DNA from: Aeromonas rivipollensis
GTDB lineage: Bacteria; Pseudomonadota; Gammaproteobacteria; Enterobacterales; Aeromonadaceae
Assembly: GCF_037811135.1 (NCBI RefSeq)
Contig: NZ_CP149130.1
Span: 3,158,501 to 3,222,500, forward strand
Length of the DNA stretch: 64,000 bases
Direction of reading: 5' to 3'
Below are positions 26,703-34,995 of the stretch, in pieces. A model generated the notes under the pieces. It was not told the DNA's origin. It searched no databases and worked only from the letters and a program-made list of their open reading frames with translations. Position numbers and translations under genes: made by a program. Every line of letters starts with the position of its first letter. Positions within the stretch are counted from its first letter, which is position 1.

Positions 26703-27178
26703 TGTTTCTCTTCCTCTTTGAGCAGCTCGGCCAGACGGCGCCGCTCTTCTTCGCTCAGGGCGTTATCCATTCGTTTTGTCGCCGCCGGGGCACGGCGGCT
26801 GCGCACCACCACAGTGGCGGCACCAATGACGATGACCAGCAGGGGGCCAAGCCAGAGGATCAGGGTGGAGGCCATCAGGGGGGGATCATAGAGGATGAAG
26901 TTGCCGTAACGGGCCACCATGTAATCCACCACCTCCTCCTTGTCCTTGCCGTCCCGCACCATCTGGTAGGTCTTGTCCCGCAGGTCCTTGGCGAGCCCCG
27001 CATTGGAATCAGCGATGTCCTGGTTCTGGCACTTGGGGCAGCGCAGTTCCCTGGTCAGCTCGCGGAAGGTCTGCTCCTGGGCATCGTTGTCGAAGGTGTA
27101 GACGTCGATGGCGGCACTGGCCTGGCCGGCGCCCAGCAGACCCCCCAGCAGCAACAGGGATGCAATAAGTGTTTTCAT
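26699..27178 (-). CDS. ccmH: cytochrome c biogenesis thioredoxin-like protein CcmH
   Basis: Periplasmic-facing, membrane-anchored redox protein that reduces the CXXCH thiols of apocytochrome c. The 159-residue precursor has a signal peptide, the active pair Cys47/Cys50 in LRCPKCQNQ (usual LRCxxCQNQ), and a membrane helix near residues 103-123 followed by a charged tail. I prefer the ATG at 27178, with GAGGG eight bases upstream; a GTG at 27193 overlapping the ccmG stop is an alternative. Confidence 0.92.
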   Translation of the reverse strand: MKTLIASLLLLGGLLGAGQASAAIDVYTFDNDAQEQTFRELTRELRCPKCQNQDIADSNAGLAKDLRDKTYQMVRDGKDKEEVVDYMVARYGNFILYDPPLMASTLILWLGPLLVIVIGAATVVVRSRRAPAATKRMDNALSEEERRRLAELLKEEEKQ

Positions 27179-27189
27179 CAGAGCGGCCC

Positions 27190-27720
27190 TCACTTCATGG
27201 CATCGAAGATGGGTTTGAGGGTCGAGGCCCAGACTTCGGGATTGACGTCCCCCACGTGGCGATAGCGGATGATGCCCTGGCTGTCGATGAAGAAGGTCTC
27301 GGGGGCGCCGTAGACCCCCAGATCCAGCCCCAGCATGCCGTCCGGATCATAGAGGTTGACCTCATAGGGATTGCCGAGCTCAGCCAGCCACTTGATGGCC
27401 TTGTCCCGCTCATCCTTGTAGTTCATGCCGACGATGGGAATGCCCTGCCCCGCCAGCTGCTTGAGGTAGGTGTGCTCCCCATAGCAGGTCGGGCACCAGG
27501 TGGCCCAGACGTTGAGCAGCATGGGGCGCCCCTTGAAGATGCTCCTGTCATGCTGCTTGCCCAAGTCATAGATGTCCTGCAGGGTGAACACGGGCACCTC
27601 CTTGTCCACCATCACGGATTCCAGCTTGGTGGGGTCCGAGTAGAGCCCTTTGAACAGGAACACCGCCCCCATCAGGAAGATGATGAAGGGCAGCAGAAAC
27701 AGCCAGGTCTTCTTGCTCAT
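27190..27720 (-). CDS. ccmG: thiol:disulfide interchange protein CcmG (DsbE)
   Basis: Membrane-anchored periplasmic thioredoxin that keeps the apocytochrome c cysteines reduced. The 176-residue protein has an N-terminal membrane helix (about residues 5-24) and a thioredoxin fold with Cys76-Pro-Thr-Cys79 in WATWCPTCYGE. The cis-Pro region and GAPETFFIDSQGIIRYRH are as in the family. Overlaps ccmF by four bases. Confidence 0.95.
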   Translation of the reverse strand: MSKKTWLFLLPFIIFLMGAVFLFKGLYSDPTKLESVMVDKEVPVFTLQDIYDLGKQHDRSIFKGRPMLLNVWATWCPTCYGEHTYLKQLAGQGIPIVGMNYKDERDKAIKWLAELGNPYEVNLYDPDGMLGLDLGVYGAPETFFIDSQGIIRYRHVGDVNPEVWASTLKPIFDAMK

Positions 27721-29672
27721 GCCTTGGTCTCCTCGTCACGACGGCCGAACCGGTAGCGCTTGTCCAGCATGGCCAGCACGCCGCCGATGGCCATGAAGAC
27801 GCCGCCGAACCAGATCCAGCGCACAAAGGGCTTGTAGTAGATACGCACCGCCCAGGCGCCGTTGTCGAGCTGCTCGCCCAGCGCCGCATAGAGATCACGG
27901 GTGAAGCCGGCATCGATGGCGGCTTCGGTCATCGGCATGCGACTGACCTTGTACATCCGCTTCTCGGGCTTGAGCAGGGCCACCTGCTTGCCGTTCCTGT
28001 GCACCTCCAGCACCCCCTTGAAGCCGTCGTAGTTGGGGCCGTTCTTTTCGCTGATACCGGTGAACACGAATTCGTAGTCGGCGAAGTGCACCCGATCGCC
28101 AGCCTGCATGCGCAAGTCCTTCTCGATGCTGTAGTTCTGGGTGCAGGCGATGCCGATGATGCTGACCGCCAGTCCCACGTGGCCCAGGATCATGGCCCAG
28201 TGGCTGTTGCCGAGGCGGCGCACCCCGGTGGCGAAGCTGTGCTTGTGGGTGGCGCGCACCCAGGTCTCCTGGATGCTGGTGATGATGATCCAGGTACCCA
28301 GGCCTATGCCGAGCGCGGCCCAGGGCTTGAACTCACCGGCGAAGAGCTGCGGCAGCAGCAGGGCGGCGGCCAGACTCAGTCCCAGGGCCAGCACTACCTT
28401 GCCCTTGAGCTCACCGAGCTCCTGACGGCGCCAGCGGAACAGCGGCCCGACCCCCAGCAGCAAGGCGAACGGGATGATCAGCCAGCTGTAGATGTGGTTG
28501 AAGAAGGGGGTGCCGATGGAGATGCTGCCAAGCCCCAGCTCCTTGTGCACCAGGGGCAAGAGGGTGCCGAGCAGCACTGTGAGCAGGCCCGCTACCAGCA
28601 GTATGTTGTTGCCAAGCAGCAGGGTCTCGCGGCTCCACAGCTCGTGCTTGCCGTGGCTCTTGACCTGGGAGCCCTTGAAAGCGAACAGCAGCAAGGAGCT
28701 GCCTATCACCGCCAGCAGGAAGCCCAGGATGAAGAGGCCGCGGGTCGGGTCGGAGGCAAAGGCGTGGACGGACACCAGCACGCCGGAGCGCACCAGGAAG
28801 GTCCCCAGCAGGCTCAGGGAGAAGGCGGAGAGCGCCAGCAGCACTGTCCAGGCCTTGAAGGTGGCGCGCTTCTCGCTCACCGCCAGCGAGTGCAGCAGGG
28901 CCGTGCCCGCCAGCCAGGGCATGAAGGAGGCGTTTTCCACCGGATCCCAGAACCACCAGCCGCCCCAGCCGAGCTCGTAATAGGCCCACCAGGAGCCGAG
29001 CACTATGCCAAGGGTCAGGAAGACCCAGGCCGCCATGGTCCAGGGACGGGACCAGCGCGCCCAGGTGGCATCGAGACGCCCCGTCATCAGGGAGGCGATG
29101 GCGAAGGCGAAGGCCACCGAGAAGCCCACATAACCCATGTAGAGCATCGGCGGGTGGAAGATGAGACCCGGATCCTGCAACAGGGGGTTGAGGTCGCGCC
29201 CATCCACCGGGAAGTACGGCAGGGTGCGGGTGAAGGGATCAGAGGTGAACAGCACGAAAGCGGTAAAGCCCACCGAGATGAGCCCGAGCACCCCCAGCAC
29301 CCGCGCCACCGCATCCAGCGGCAGGCGACGACTGAACAGGGCGACGGCCGCGGTCCAGCCCCCCAGGGTCAGCACCCAGAGCAGCAGGGACCCCTCGTGG
29401 GCCCCCCACACCGCCGAGATGCGGTACTGCAGCGGCAGCAGGCTGTTGGAGTTGGTGGCCACATACTGCACGGTGAAGTCGTTGTCGACAAAGGCCCAGG
29501 TCAGGCAGAGGAAGGAGAGCAGCAGCAGCAGGAACTGGCTGTAGGCGAGCGGACGGGCCGCCGACATCATGCCGAGGCGCCCCAATTTGGCGCCGATCAG
29601 CGGATAGCTCCCCAGCAGCAGGGCGGTGGCAAAGGCCAGGATCAGTGCGAATTGCCCCAGTTCAGGGATCAT
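27717..29672 (-). CDS. ccmF: heme lyase subunit CcmF
   Basis: Large inner-membrane protein that joins heme, brought by CcmE, to apocytochrome c. It has 651 residues and about 15 membrane segments, with the tryptophan-rich heme-handling motif GWGGWWFWDPVENASFMPWL. The start is ATG 29672 with AAAGGAAG upstream. Its first codons and ribosome site are repeated twice upstream in an 83-bp tandem array, creating two short coupled ORFs. The next gene, ccmG, overlaps by four bases. Confidence 0.95.
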   Translation of the reverse strand: MIPELGQFALILAFATALLLGSYPLIGAKLGRLGMMSAARPLAYSQFLLLLLSFLCLTWAFVDNDFTVQYVATNSNSLLPLQYRISAVWGAHEGSLLLWVLTLGGWTAAVALFSRRLPLDAVARVLGVLGLISVGFTAFVLFTSDPFTRTLPYFPVDGRDLNPLLQDPGLIFHPPMLYMGYVGFSVAFAFAIASLMTGRLDATWARWSRPWTMAAWVFLTLGIVLGSWWAYYELGWGGWWFWDPVENASFMPWLAGTALLHSLAVSEKRATFKAWTVLLALSAFSLSLLGTFLVRSGVLVSVHAFASDPTRGLFILGFLLAVIGSSLLLFAFKGSQVKSHGKHELWSRETLLLGNNILLVAGLLTVLLGTLLPLVHKELGLGSISIGTPFFNHIYSWLIIPFALLLGVGPLFRWRRQELGELKGKVVLALGLSLAAALLLPQLFAGEFKPWAALGIGLGTWIIITSIQETWVRATHKHSFATGVRRLGNSHWAMILGHVGLAVSIIGIACTQNYSIEKDLRMQAGDRVHFADYEFVFTGISEKNGPNYDGFKGVLEVHRNGKQVALLKPEKRMYKVSRMPMTEAAIDAGFTRDLYAALGEQLDNGAWAVRIYYKPFVRWIWFGGVFMAIGGVLAMLDKRYRFGRRDEETKA

Positions 29673-29755
29673 GGCTGACTTCCTTTCAATTGCGCCGCGA
29701 CTAGGACCGGTGCACAGGCATGAGACGGTGAGAACTGCCCCAGTTCAGGGATCAT
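29669..29755 (-). CDS. short ORF coupled to ccmF, inner copy
   Basis: A 28-codon frame created by the upstream copy of the ccmF start. It begins MIPELGQF like CcmF, then diverges because the 83-bp unit is not a multiple of three, and ends KGSQP. Its TGA overlaps the ccmF ATG (ATGA). It has the same AAAGGAAG ribosome site as ccmF. Whether it is translated, and whether this raises or lowers CcmF, is unknown; a peptide function is unlikely. Confidence 0.4.
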   Translation of the reverse strand: MIPELGQFSPSHACAPVLVAAQLKGSQP

Positions 29756-29838
29756 GGCTGACTTCCTTTCAATTGCACCGCGACCAGAACCGGTGTCCAG
29801 GCATGAGACGGTGAGAACTGCCCAAATTCGGGGATCAT
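29752..29838 (-). CDS. short ORF coupled to ccmF, outer copy
   Basis: The second 28-codon frame, beginning MIPEFGQF and ending KGSQP, overlapping the start of the inner copy (ATGA). Its ribosome site, AAAGGAAA, is slightly degenerate. Together with the inner copy it would form a chain of three coupled starts ending at ccmF. Confidence 0.35.
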   Translation of the reverse strand: MIPEFGQFSPSHAWTPVLVAVQLKGSQP

Positions 29839-29920
29839 TGACTATTTCCTTTCGATGGCAGGGTGAGACATACCGATCCGGCGGCGAAACGAGCTGAACA
29901 CGAGACAAAGGCTGCCGGTA

Positions 29921-30412
29921 TCATTGCTTGGCCCCCTGCAATTGCGCTTCGGTATATTCGGGCTTGAAGTGCATGCCATTGGTAGCGTCCGCCACCTCCG
30001 GCGGCATGTAGTTCTCGTCGTGCTTGGCCAGCACCTCGAAGGCGGCCACAGTGGTCGCGTCCTTGAGGGTACCCTGGGCGACTATGCCCTGCCCCTCCCG
30101 GAACAGGTCCGGCAGTATGCCGTCAAATTCCACCGTCACCAGATGGCCGCCGTTGTCTATCAGCTTGAAGGCCACCTTGAGGCTCTGGGGATCACGCTGC
30201 ACCGAGCCCGGCACCACCAGGCCGCCGATGCGCAGGCGCTGGCCCTCTTCCGGCTTGACCTTCTCCGGCCCCTTGCCCTCCACCAGCTCGCTCGGGGTAT
30301 AGAAGAGATCGATGTTCTGGCTGAGGGCATAGAGCACCAGGCCAGTCACGCTGGCGAGGCCCAGGCTGATGGCCAGAATGATGGTGAGGCGTTTCTTGCG
30401 TCTCGGGTTCAT
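29921..30412 (-). CDS. ccmE: heme chaperone CcmE
   Basis: Membrane-anchored periplasmic protein that binds heme covalently and hands it to CcmF. The 163-residue protein has a membrane helix at about residues 9-29 and an OB-fold. The heme-binding His131 lies in [11 protein letters not shown]. Overlaps ccmD by four bases. The 248-base gap to ccmF holds the 83-bp tandem array. Confidence 0.96.
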   Translation of the reverse strand: MNPRRKKRLTIILAISLGLASVTGLVLYALSQNIDLFYTPSELVEGKGPEKVKPEEGQRLRIGGLVVPGSVQRDPQSLKVAFKLIDNGGHLVTVEFDGILPDLFREGQGIVAQGTLKDATTVAAFEVLAKHDENYMPPEVADATNGMHFKPEYTEAQLQGAKQ

Positions 30413-30615
30413 AGGGTGTTCTCCATCTGCTGGGCCGCCTTGCGACGAGCCTCGCGGGCCTGCTTGTTGCGCAATTCGCCGAGCAGGTTGCGGGTTTTCA
30501 ACCGGGTGGAAATGACGATGCCGACCAGGCAGAGCGCGGTCAGACCGAAGGAGAGCCAGACGTAGAAGGCGTAACCCCCCATGGCCATGAAGTCGCTGAA
30601 TGAGGCAAAGTGCAT
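30409..30615 (-). CDS. ccmD: heme exporter subunit CcmD
   Basis: A 68-residue protein with one membrane helix ([20 protein letters not shown]) and a basic cytoplasmic tail. CcmD links CcmC and CcmE and is needed to release holo-CcmE. The N-terminus [20 protein letters not shown] is typical. The start at 30615 is two bases after ccmC and preceded by AGGAG; the reading frame is open further upstream but that would run into ccmC. Confidence 0.93.
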   Translation of the reverse strand: MHFASFSDFMAMGGYAFYVWLSFGLTALCLVGIVISTRLKTRNLLGELRNKQAREARRKAAQQMENTL

Positions 30616-30617
30616 GC

Positions 30618-31358
30618 TTACTTCTCCTGTCTGGCGATGTCGGCAACCCAGGGGCGGTGCCACTCCCGCATCAGCAGCTCGTTGCGAAACCGCATCAGGG
30701 TCAGGGCCCCGAGGAAGGTGGCAAACGCCAGTATCATGATGAGCAGCGGCCACAGCATCTCGGGGGAGATGGAGGGCTTGTCAAACTTGGTGATGGAGGC
30801 GCCCTGGTGCAGGGTGTTCCACCACTCCACCGAGTAGTGAATGATGGGCAGGTTGATCACCCCCACCAGCGCCAGTATGCCGGCGGCGCGACCCGCCACC
30901 ACCTTGTCGCTGAAGGCGTTGTAGAGGGCGATGACCCCAAGATAGAGAAACAGCAGGATAAGCTCGGAGGTGAGGCGCGCGTCCCACACCCACCAGGTGC
31001 CCCACATGGGCTTGCCCCAGGCGGCACCGGTGAAGAGGGCGATGAAGGTGAAGACGGCGCCCACCGGGGCTATGGCCGCCACCGTCATGTCCGCCATGCG
31101 CAGTTGCCACACCAGGCCGATGAAGGCCGCCACAGCCATGGTGGAGTAGGCTCCCATGGAGAGGATGGCGGCAGGCACATGGATGTAGATGATCCTGAAA
31201 GAGTCGCCCTGCTGATAATCGGCGGGGGCAAAGGCCAGCCCCCAGACGGTGCCTATGATGAAGGCGAGCAGGCTTGTCACGACAAACCAGGGCAGCAGGG
31301 TGCCGGCCAGCCCATAGGCGCGCTCGGGTTTGGCATAAGGGTGCAACCATTTCCACAT
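30618..31358 (-). CDS. ccmC: heme transport protein CcmC
   Basis: Inner-membrane protein of 246 residues with six membrane segments that loads heme onto CcmE. The tryptophan-rich motif is [20 protein letters not shown]. It begins a tight run ccmCDE. A gap of 164 bases with a hairpin separates it from ccmB, unlike the other junctions. Confidence 0.95.
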   Translation of the reverse strand: MWKWLHPYAKPERAYGLAGTLLPWFVVTSLLAFIIGTVWGLAFAPADYQQGDSFRIIYIHVPAAILSMGAYSTMAVAAFIGLVWQLRMADMTVAAIAPVGAVFTFIALFTGAAWGKPMWGTWWVWDARLTSELILLFLYLGVIALYNAFSDKVVAGRAAGILALVGVINLPIIHYSVEWWNTLHQGASITKFDKPSISPEMLWPLLIMILAFATFLGALTLMRFRNELLMREWHRPWVADIARQEK

Positions 31359-31492
31359 AGCTCACAGAACCTTTCAGTTATTAATTTTTAAGTGGCGAGG
31401 CCTACCATACCCACCGGCGGGAAACATCATATCCCCCCAAAGCAATAAGCAGCCATCCCCTTGATCTATCTCAATTATATTTTTCATAAAAC

Positions 31493-31513
31493 AGCCTCAA
31501 AAGAGGCTTTTTT
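31493..31513. terminator. hairpin between ccmB and ccmC
   Basis: AGCCTC-AAAA-GAGGCT followed by TTTTTT on the plus strand; on the minus strand, the direction of the ccm genes, GTTTTATG follows. It could partly end the ccmAB message. No promoter is obvious in the A/T-rich remainder of the gap. Confidence 0.5.
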
Positions 31514-31522
31514 GATAATTAA

Positions 31523-32191
31523 TCAGTTGACGCTGACCCGCAGTGCCGCCGAGATGGCCAGGGGCGTCAGGGTCAGGGCCCCCACCAGCATGGCCCCCAG
31601 GATCGCGAGTTGCCCCCCGTAGGGCAACCCCATGCTGGCCGCATCTATGGCGGAGGTGGCGAAGATCAGCACCGGTATATAGAGCGGCAGCAGCAGCAGG
31701 CTGAGCAGCACGCCCCCCTTTCGCAGTCCCGCCGTCAGCGCCACCCCGACCGCCCCGAGCAGGCTCAGCACCGGAGTCCCCAAGGCCAGGGTGGCCACCA
31801 CGGCCAGATAGCTCTTCATGTCCAGGGAAAGCAGGATGGCGAGCAGCGGGGAGACCAGCAGCAGTGGCAGGCCGGTCAGCAACCAGTGAGCGATCACTTT
31901 GGCCAGCGCCAGCAGCCCGAGGGGATGAGGCATCAGCATCATCTGCTCCAGGGCGCCGTCGCTGAAGTCATCGCGAAACAGCCGCTCCAGGGAGAGCATG
32001 GCCGCCAGCAGGGCCGCCACCCAGATGATACCGGGGGCGATGCGGGCCAGCAGCTGGGGCTCGGGCCCGATGCCGAGGGGAAAGAGGGTGATGACGATGA
32101 GGAAGAACCAGAGCGGGTTGAAGATGTCGGCGCGCTGGCGCAGGGCCATCAGCAACTCGCGGTGAATAAGGTGTATGACGGCGCGCAGCAT
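31523..32191 (-). CDS. ccmB: heme exporter permease CcmB
   Basis: Inner-membrane permease partner of CcmA, 222 residues with six membrane segments. The stretch LERLFRDDFSDGALEQMML is the family signature of the first cytoplasmic loop. With CcmA it powers release of heme-loaded CcmE. Two bases separate it from ccmA. Confidence 0.95.
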   Translation of the reverse strand: MLRAVIHLIHRELLMALRQRADIFNPLWFFLIVITLFPLGIGPEPQLLARIAPGIIWVAALLAAMLSLERLFRDDFSDGALEQMMLMPHPLGLLALAKVIAHWLLTGLPLLLVSPLLAILLSLDMKSYLAVVATLALGTPVLSLLGAVGVALTAGLRKGGVLLSLLLLPLYIPVLIFATSAIDAASMGLPYGGQLAILGAMLVGALTLTPLAISAALRVSVN

Positions 32192-32193
32192 GG

Positions 32194-32829
32194 CTACTCC
32201 TGCAACAACGAGGTCAGCGACAGTGTCTTGAGGCGCCCCTGCATCAGGGTCAAGTCCTGATGGGTGGTGAGGACCACCATGCCTCCCCGATCCGCGTGGA
32301 TCAGGAACAATCGCTCCAGCACCCTGACCCCCTGCTTGTCGATGGCGGTGAAGGGTTCATCGAGGATCCAGAGCGCCGGGCGCTCCGACAGCCAGAGCCT
32401 GGCCAGGGCCACCCGGCGCTGCTGCCCTGCCGAGAGCTGGCCCGCGGGATAGTCCTCGAAGCCGGCGAGTCCGACCTGGGCCAGCACCTGCCAGAGATCC
32501 ACGGAAGCCTCGGCCGTGCCGTGCAGCTTCTGGTAGAAGGAGAGGTTCTCGAGGGGGGTCAGGGTCGCCTTGACGCCGGGCTGATGGCCCAGGTAGAGCA
32601 GGCTGGCATGGTACTCATCCCGGCAATGGCGGATGTTCTCCCCGTTCCAGCACACCTCCCCCGCGAAGGGTTGGGAGAGGCCGGTCAGCAGCCGGAGCAG
32701 GCTGGTCTTGCCCACCCCGTTGGGGCCTTCAATCTGCATCAGATCGCCCGAGCGCACCGCGAAGGAGAGATGTTCAAACAGGGTGCGATCTTCACGCACG
32801 CAGCTCAGATTGTTGGCTTGAAGCAGCAT
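32194..32829 (-). CDS. ccmA: heme exporter ATPase CcmA
   Basis: ABC-type ATPase of 211 residues that drives release of holo-CcmE from the CcmABCD complex. Walker A is GPNGVGKT at residues 35-42, the signature motif is [14 protein letters not shown], and Walker B is LWILDEP. First gene of the ccm cluster. The 266 bases upstream, to the DUF2802 gene, hold a 45-bp minisatellite and no clear promoter. Confidence 0.96.
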   Translation of the reverse strand: MLLQANNLSCVREDRTLFEHLSFAVRSGDLMQIEGPNGVGKTSLLRLLTGLSQPFAGEVCWNGENIRHCRDEYHASLLYLGHQPGVKATLTPLENLSFYQKLHGTAEASVDLWQVLAQVGLAGFEDYPAGQLSAGQQRRVALARLWLSERPALWILDEPFTAIDKQGVRVLERLFLIHADRGGMVVLTTHQDLTLMQGRLKTLSLTSLLQE

Positions 32830-32930
32830 GAGGATGTAATCGTTGAAAATGAGGCGGCCTGCATCTTAACACAGGATCCGGAGGCGTCTTTTCAAAGATG
32901 CCAATAATCAACAGGATTTGTGGGGGAGAT

Positions 32931-33065
32931 CGCGCACCGGCAGAAGAAGATGTGGCAAGGGGAAACTGGAGTGACCAGGCACGGGCAGAGGAAGGGGTGG
33001 CAGGGGAAAAGTGGGGAGATCGCGCATGGACAGGGGAAGATGTGGCAGGGAAGAGAGGGGCGGCC
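32931..33065. repeat. 45-bp tandem repeat, three degenerate copies
   Basis: Units start at 32931, 32976 and 33021 and share the frame CGCGCA-GG-CAG-GGAAGATGTGGCAGGGGAA. The strongest match is between the first and third. Purine-rich on the plus strand. It fills the gap between ccmA and the DUF2802 gene, upstream of ccmA. Confidence 0.8.
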
Positions 33066-33095
33066 TGAGCCTCCCCTCTCGGTCAGGAGCAGGGG

Positions 33096-33482
33096 TTAGC
33101 TGCGACCCTTGCGCAGGGAGATCAGCAACTCGGCTTCGGCCTGGGGCAACTCGCACTCGCTCATCACCTCGTCGAGATCGGCGCCGAGCTCCACCATCTT
33201 GGCGGCGCGGCTGTAGAGGCGGCGTTCCGGATCCTGCAGGGTCAACTCCTGCTGGCTATCCTGGATCTTCTGCATGGCTCCTTCGGCGGATTGCAGGCGC
33301 TGACCCATGCCGATGGCACCGGTATGCAGCTCCATCATCTGCTTGCGCAGACTCTCGAGCTGCCCCTGCAGCGTCTCCATCCTGGCCTCGGACTCTCGCT
33401 GACGGCGGCGGTGACCCAATAGACCGTAGAGGGCCAGCACCAGTGCCAACAAGGACAACCCCAAGGCTGCGAATTCAATCAT
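33096..33482 (-). CDS. DUF2802 protein at the end of the chemotaxis cluster
   Basis: A 128-residue protein with one N-terminal membrane helix (about residues 3-22), a coiled coil (RMETLQGQLESLRKQMMELH, about 33-75) and a short C-terminal helical domain resembling a helix-turn-helix (AKMVELGADLDEVMSECELP, QAEAELLISL). DUF2802 genes follow cheW in polar-flagellum clusters of Vibrio and relatives; the role is not known. The ATG at 33482 is preferred over a TTG one codon upstream. A GC-rich hairpin near 33052-33083 may end the transcript. Confidence 0.82.
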   Translation of the reverse strand: MIEFAALGLSLLALVLALYGLLGHRRRQRESEARMETLQGQLESLRKQMMELHTGAIGMGQRLQSAEGAMQKIQDSQQELTLQDPERRLYSRAAKMVELGADLDEVMSECELPQAEAELLISLRKGRS

Positions 33483-33576
33483 CAAACTGTCACCTTCCTC
33501 ATCACAGGGTCCCGCTCGGCATCAAGGTGCCGCGGGCAGATCCGGGACCGCTGTTGTATCACTTTTTGACCCGCCG

Positions 33577-34065
33577 TTACAGGGAGCCAATATCGTCCCA
33601 CTCTTCGTCGGAGAGCAGCTTGTTGAGATCCACCAGGATCAGCAGCTGACCGTCGCGGTTGCTGACACCCTGGATGAACTTGGCGCTCTCCTCGGTGCCC
33701 ACCGCCGGGGCGGCATCGATCTCGGAGGAGCGCAGATAGACCACCTCGGCCACGCTGTCCACCATGATGCCGATCACCTGCTTCTCCGCCTCTATGATGA
33801 CGATGCGCGAATTCTCGCTCACATCACCGGCCGGCAGGCCGAAGCGGGAGCGGGTGTCGATGACGGTCACCACGTTGCCACGCAGGTTGATGATGCCCAG
33901 TACATAGTCGGGCGCACCCGGTACCGGGGCTATCTCGGTGTAGCGCAACACCTCCTGGACCTGCATCACGTTGATGCCATAGGTCTCGTTTTCCAACTGG
34001 AAGGTCACCCACTGCAGCACTTCGTCCTCGGCCAGATTTTGTGCAATATTGCGCTTCTCTGTCAT
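33577..34065 (-). CDS. cheW: chemotaxis coupling protein CheW
   Basis: Cytosolic adaptor that links chemoreceptors to CheA. The 162-residue protein is one CheW (SH3-like) domain: VTFQLENETYGINVMQVQEV, the receptor-contact stretch APDYVLGIINLRGNVVTVID, and FIQGVSNRDGQLLILVDL. It ends the che transcript with the DUF2802 gene and lies 69 bases after parP. Confidence 0.96.
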   Translation of the reverse strand: MTEKRNIAQNLAEDEVLQWVTFQLENETYGINVMQVQEVLRYTEIAPVPGAPDYVLGIINLRGNVVTVIDTRSRFGLPAGDVSENSRIVIIEAEKQVIGIMVDSVAEVVYLRSSEIDAAPAVGTEESAKFIQGVSNRDGQLLILVDLNKLLSDEEWDDIGSL

Positions 34066-34134
34066 CTTCTTGATCCTTGTATGAACCCGTCAACGGGTAA
34101 AATTAGCAATAAAACCATGGCAGTGCCGATGTTG

Positions 34135-34995
34135 TCAGCGGCCTTCAATGTTCACGCCTCGGCCAAGGAGCACCAGCAGCTCCCTGACGTGCAGCAGGGC
34201 ACACATCTTCTCCTTGACCATGCCCGCCAGCCAGGGGCGTTTCCCCTCCTGGTGGCGCCACTTCACCTGATCCCGATGCAGCAGTTCGGTGCCCTTCAAC
34301 TGATGACAGGCCAGTCCCCAGGGTGATTCCCCCAGCATAATCAGATATTTGTACTCGTCTATCTCCAGATGCTGGCCCGGCATGACCCACTGGGCCGTGT
34401 CGACCACGTTCATCTTCTGCTCCCGGGAGGTCATGATCCCCTTGTACCAGCCCGGCTGGCCGAAGAGGGAAGTCACCTCCCCCAGCTGGTGGATGCCGCC
34501 GAGTTCGGTCAGGGGCACAGCGAAGGTCACCCCGGCCACATCGAAGAAGAGCGCCTGAAACTCGTTGCCGGTATCCAGGTTTTCCCAGGCCGCAGGGGCA
34601 GGCTCAGGCTCCGCCGCCAGCGCGGGTTCGGCCAGTGTCAGGGCGACGGGTTCGGCGATCACCGGTATCACCTCGGGCGTCGCCAGGGCCACCTCGACCG
34701 GTTCGGGCTCGACCTCGAGCTGGAAGGGCTCGACATGCAGCTCTTCATGGCTCAGGACATCCATCTCATCCTGCACCTGGCTCACCTGGGCGAGCAGCTC
34801 GCTCAGTTGCGCCAGTCGGCTGTCGGCTTCGAGATAGGGGGCCGCAACCACCTCGGGCAAGGGGGCGGGTTGAGGCTGCAACTGCAGCACAGGGGCCGGC
34901 GCCTCGTCGTCCGGATCGTCCCGCAGCAGGACGTCATCGAGCAGCAGGGAGTGGAAATAGTCATCCATGGCCCGAACCTGGGTGGTCTCTCTCAT
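34135..34995 (-). CDS. parP: ParP, CheW-domain polar chemotaxis adaptor
   Basis: A 286-residue protein with an acidic, Pro/Glu-rich linker (about residues 25-150; EPEPVEVALATPEVIPV) and a C-terminal CheW-like domain of about 130 residues (NEFQALFFDVAGVTFAVPL, WLAGMVKEKMCALLHVRELL). By position next to a ParA-like gene it corresponds to Vibrio ParP, which ties CheA arrays to the pole through ParC. Its start overlaps the parC stop (ATGA). The N-terminal MDDYFHSLLLDDVLL may be a protein-contact motif. Confidence 0.85.
   Translation of the reverse strand: MRETTQVRAMDDYFHSLLLDDVLLRDDPDDEAPAPVLQLQPQPAPLPEVVAAPYLEADSRLAQLSELLAQVSQVQDEMDVLSHEELHVEPFQLEVEPEPVEVALATPEVIPVIAEPVALTLAEPALAAEPEPAPAAWENLDTGNEFQALFFDVAGVTFAVPLTELGGIHQLGEVTSLFGQPGWYKGIMTSREQKMNVVDTAQWVMPGQHLEIDEYKYLIMLGESPWGLACHQLKGTELLHRDQVKWRHQEGKRPWLAGMVKEKMCALLHVRELLVLLGRGVNIEGR

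Larger units (their letters stand above)
29653..29861. repeat. 83-bp tandem repeat, about 2.5 copies, covering the ccmF start
   Basis: TGCCCCAGTTCAGGGATCATGGCTGAC begins at 29653 and 29736, and in degenerate form at 29819. The first two copies are nearly identical over 83 bases, including GAGACGGTGAGAAC. Each copy carries a ccmF-like ribosome site (AAAGGAAG) and ATG on the minus strand, at 29672, 29755 and 29838. Confidence 0.95.

Noticed and set aside
29653..33065. CRISPR array
   Set aside because: The repeats are direct tandem units without unique spacers, and no cas genes are present.
32908..33156. An 82-codon Pro/Leu-rich frame across the 45-bp repeats
   Set aside because: Its 15-residue periodicity is simply the repeat read as protein, it overlaps the end of the DUF2802 gene, and there is no ribosome site.
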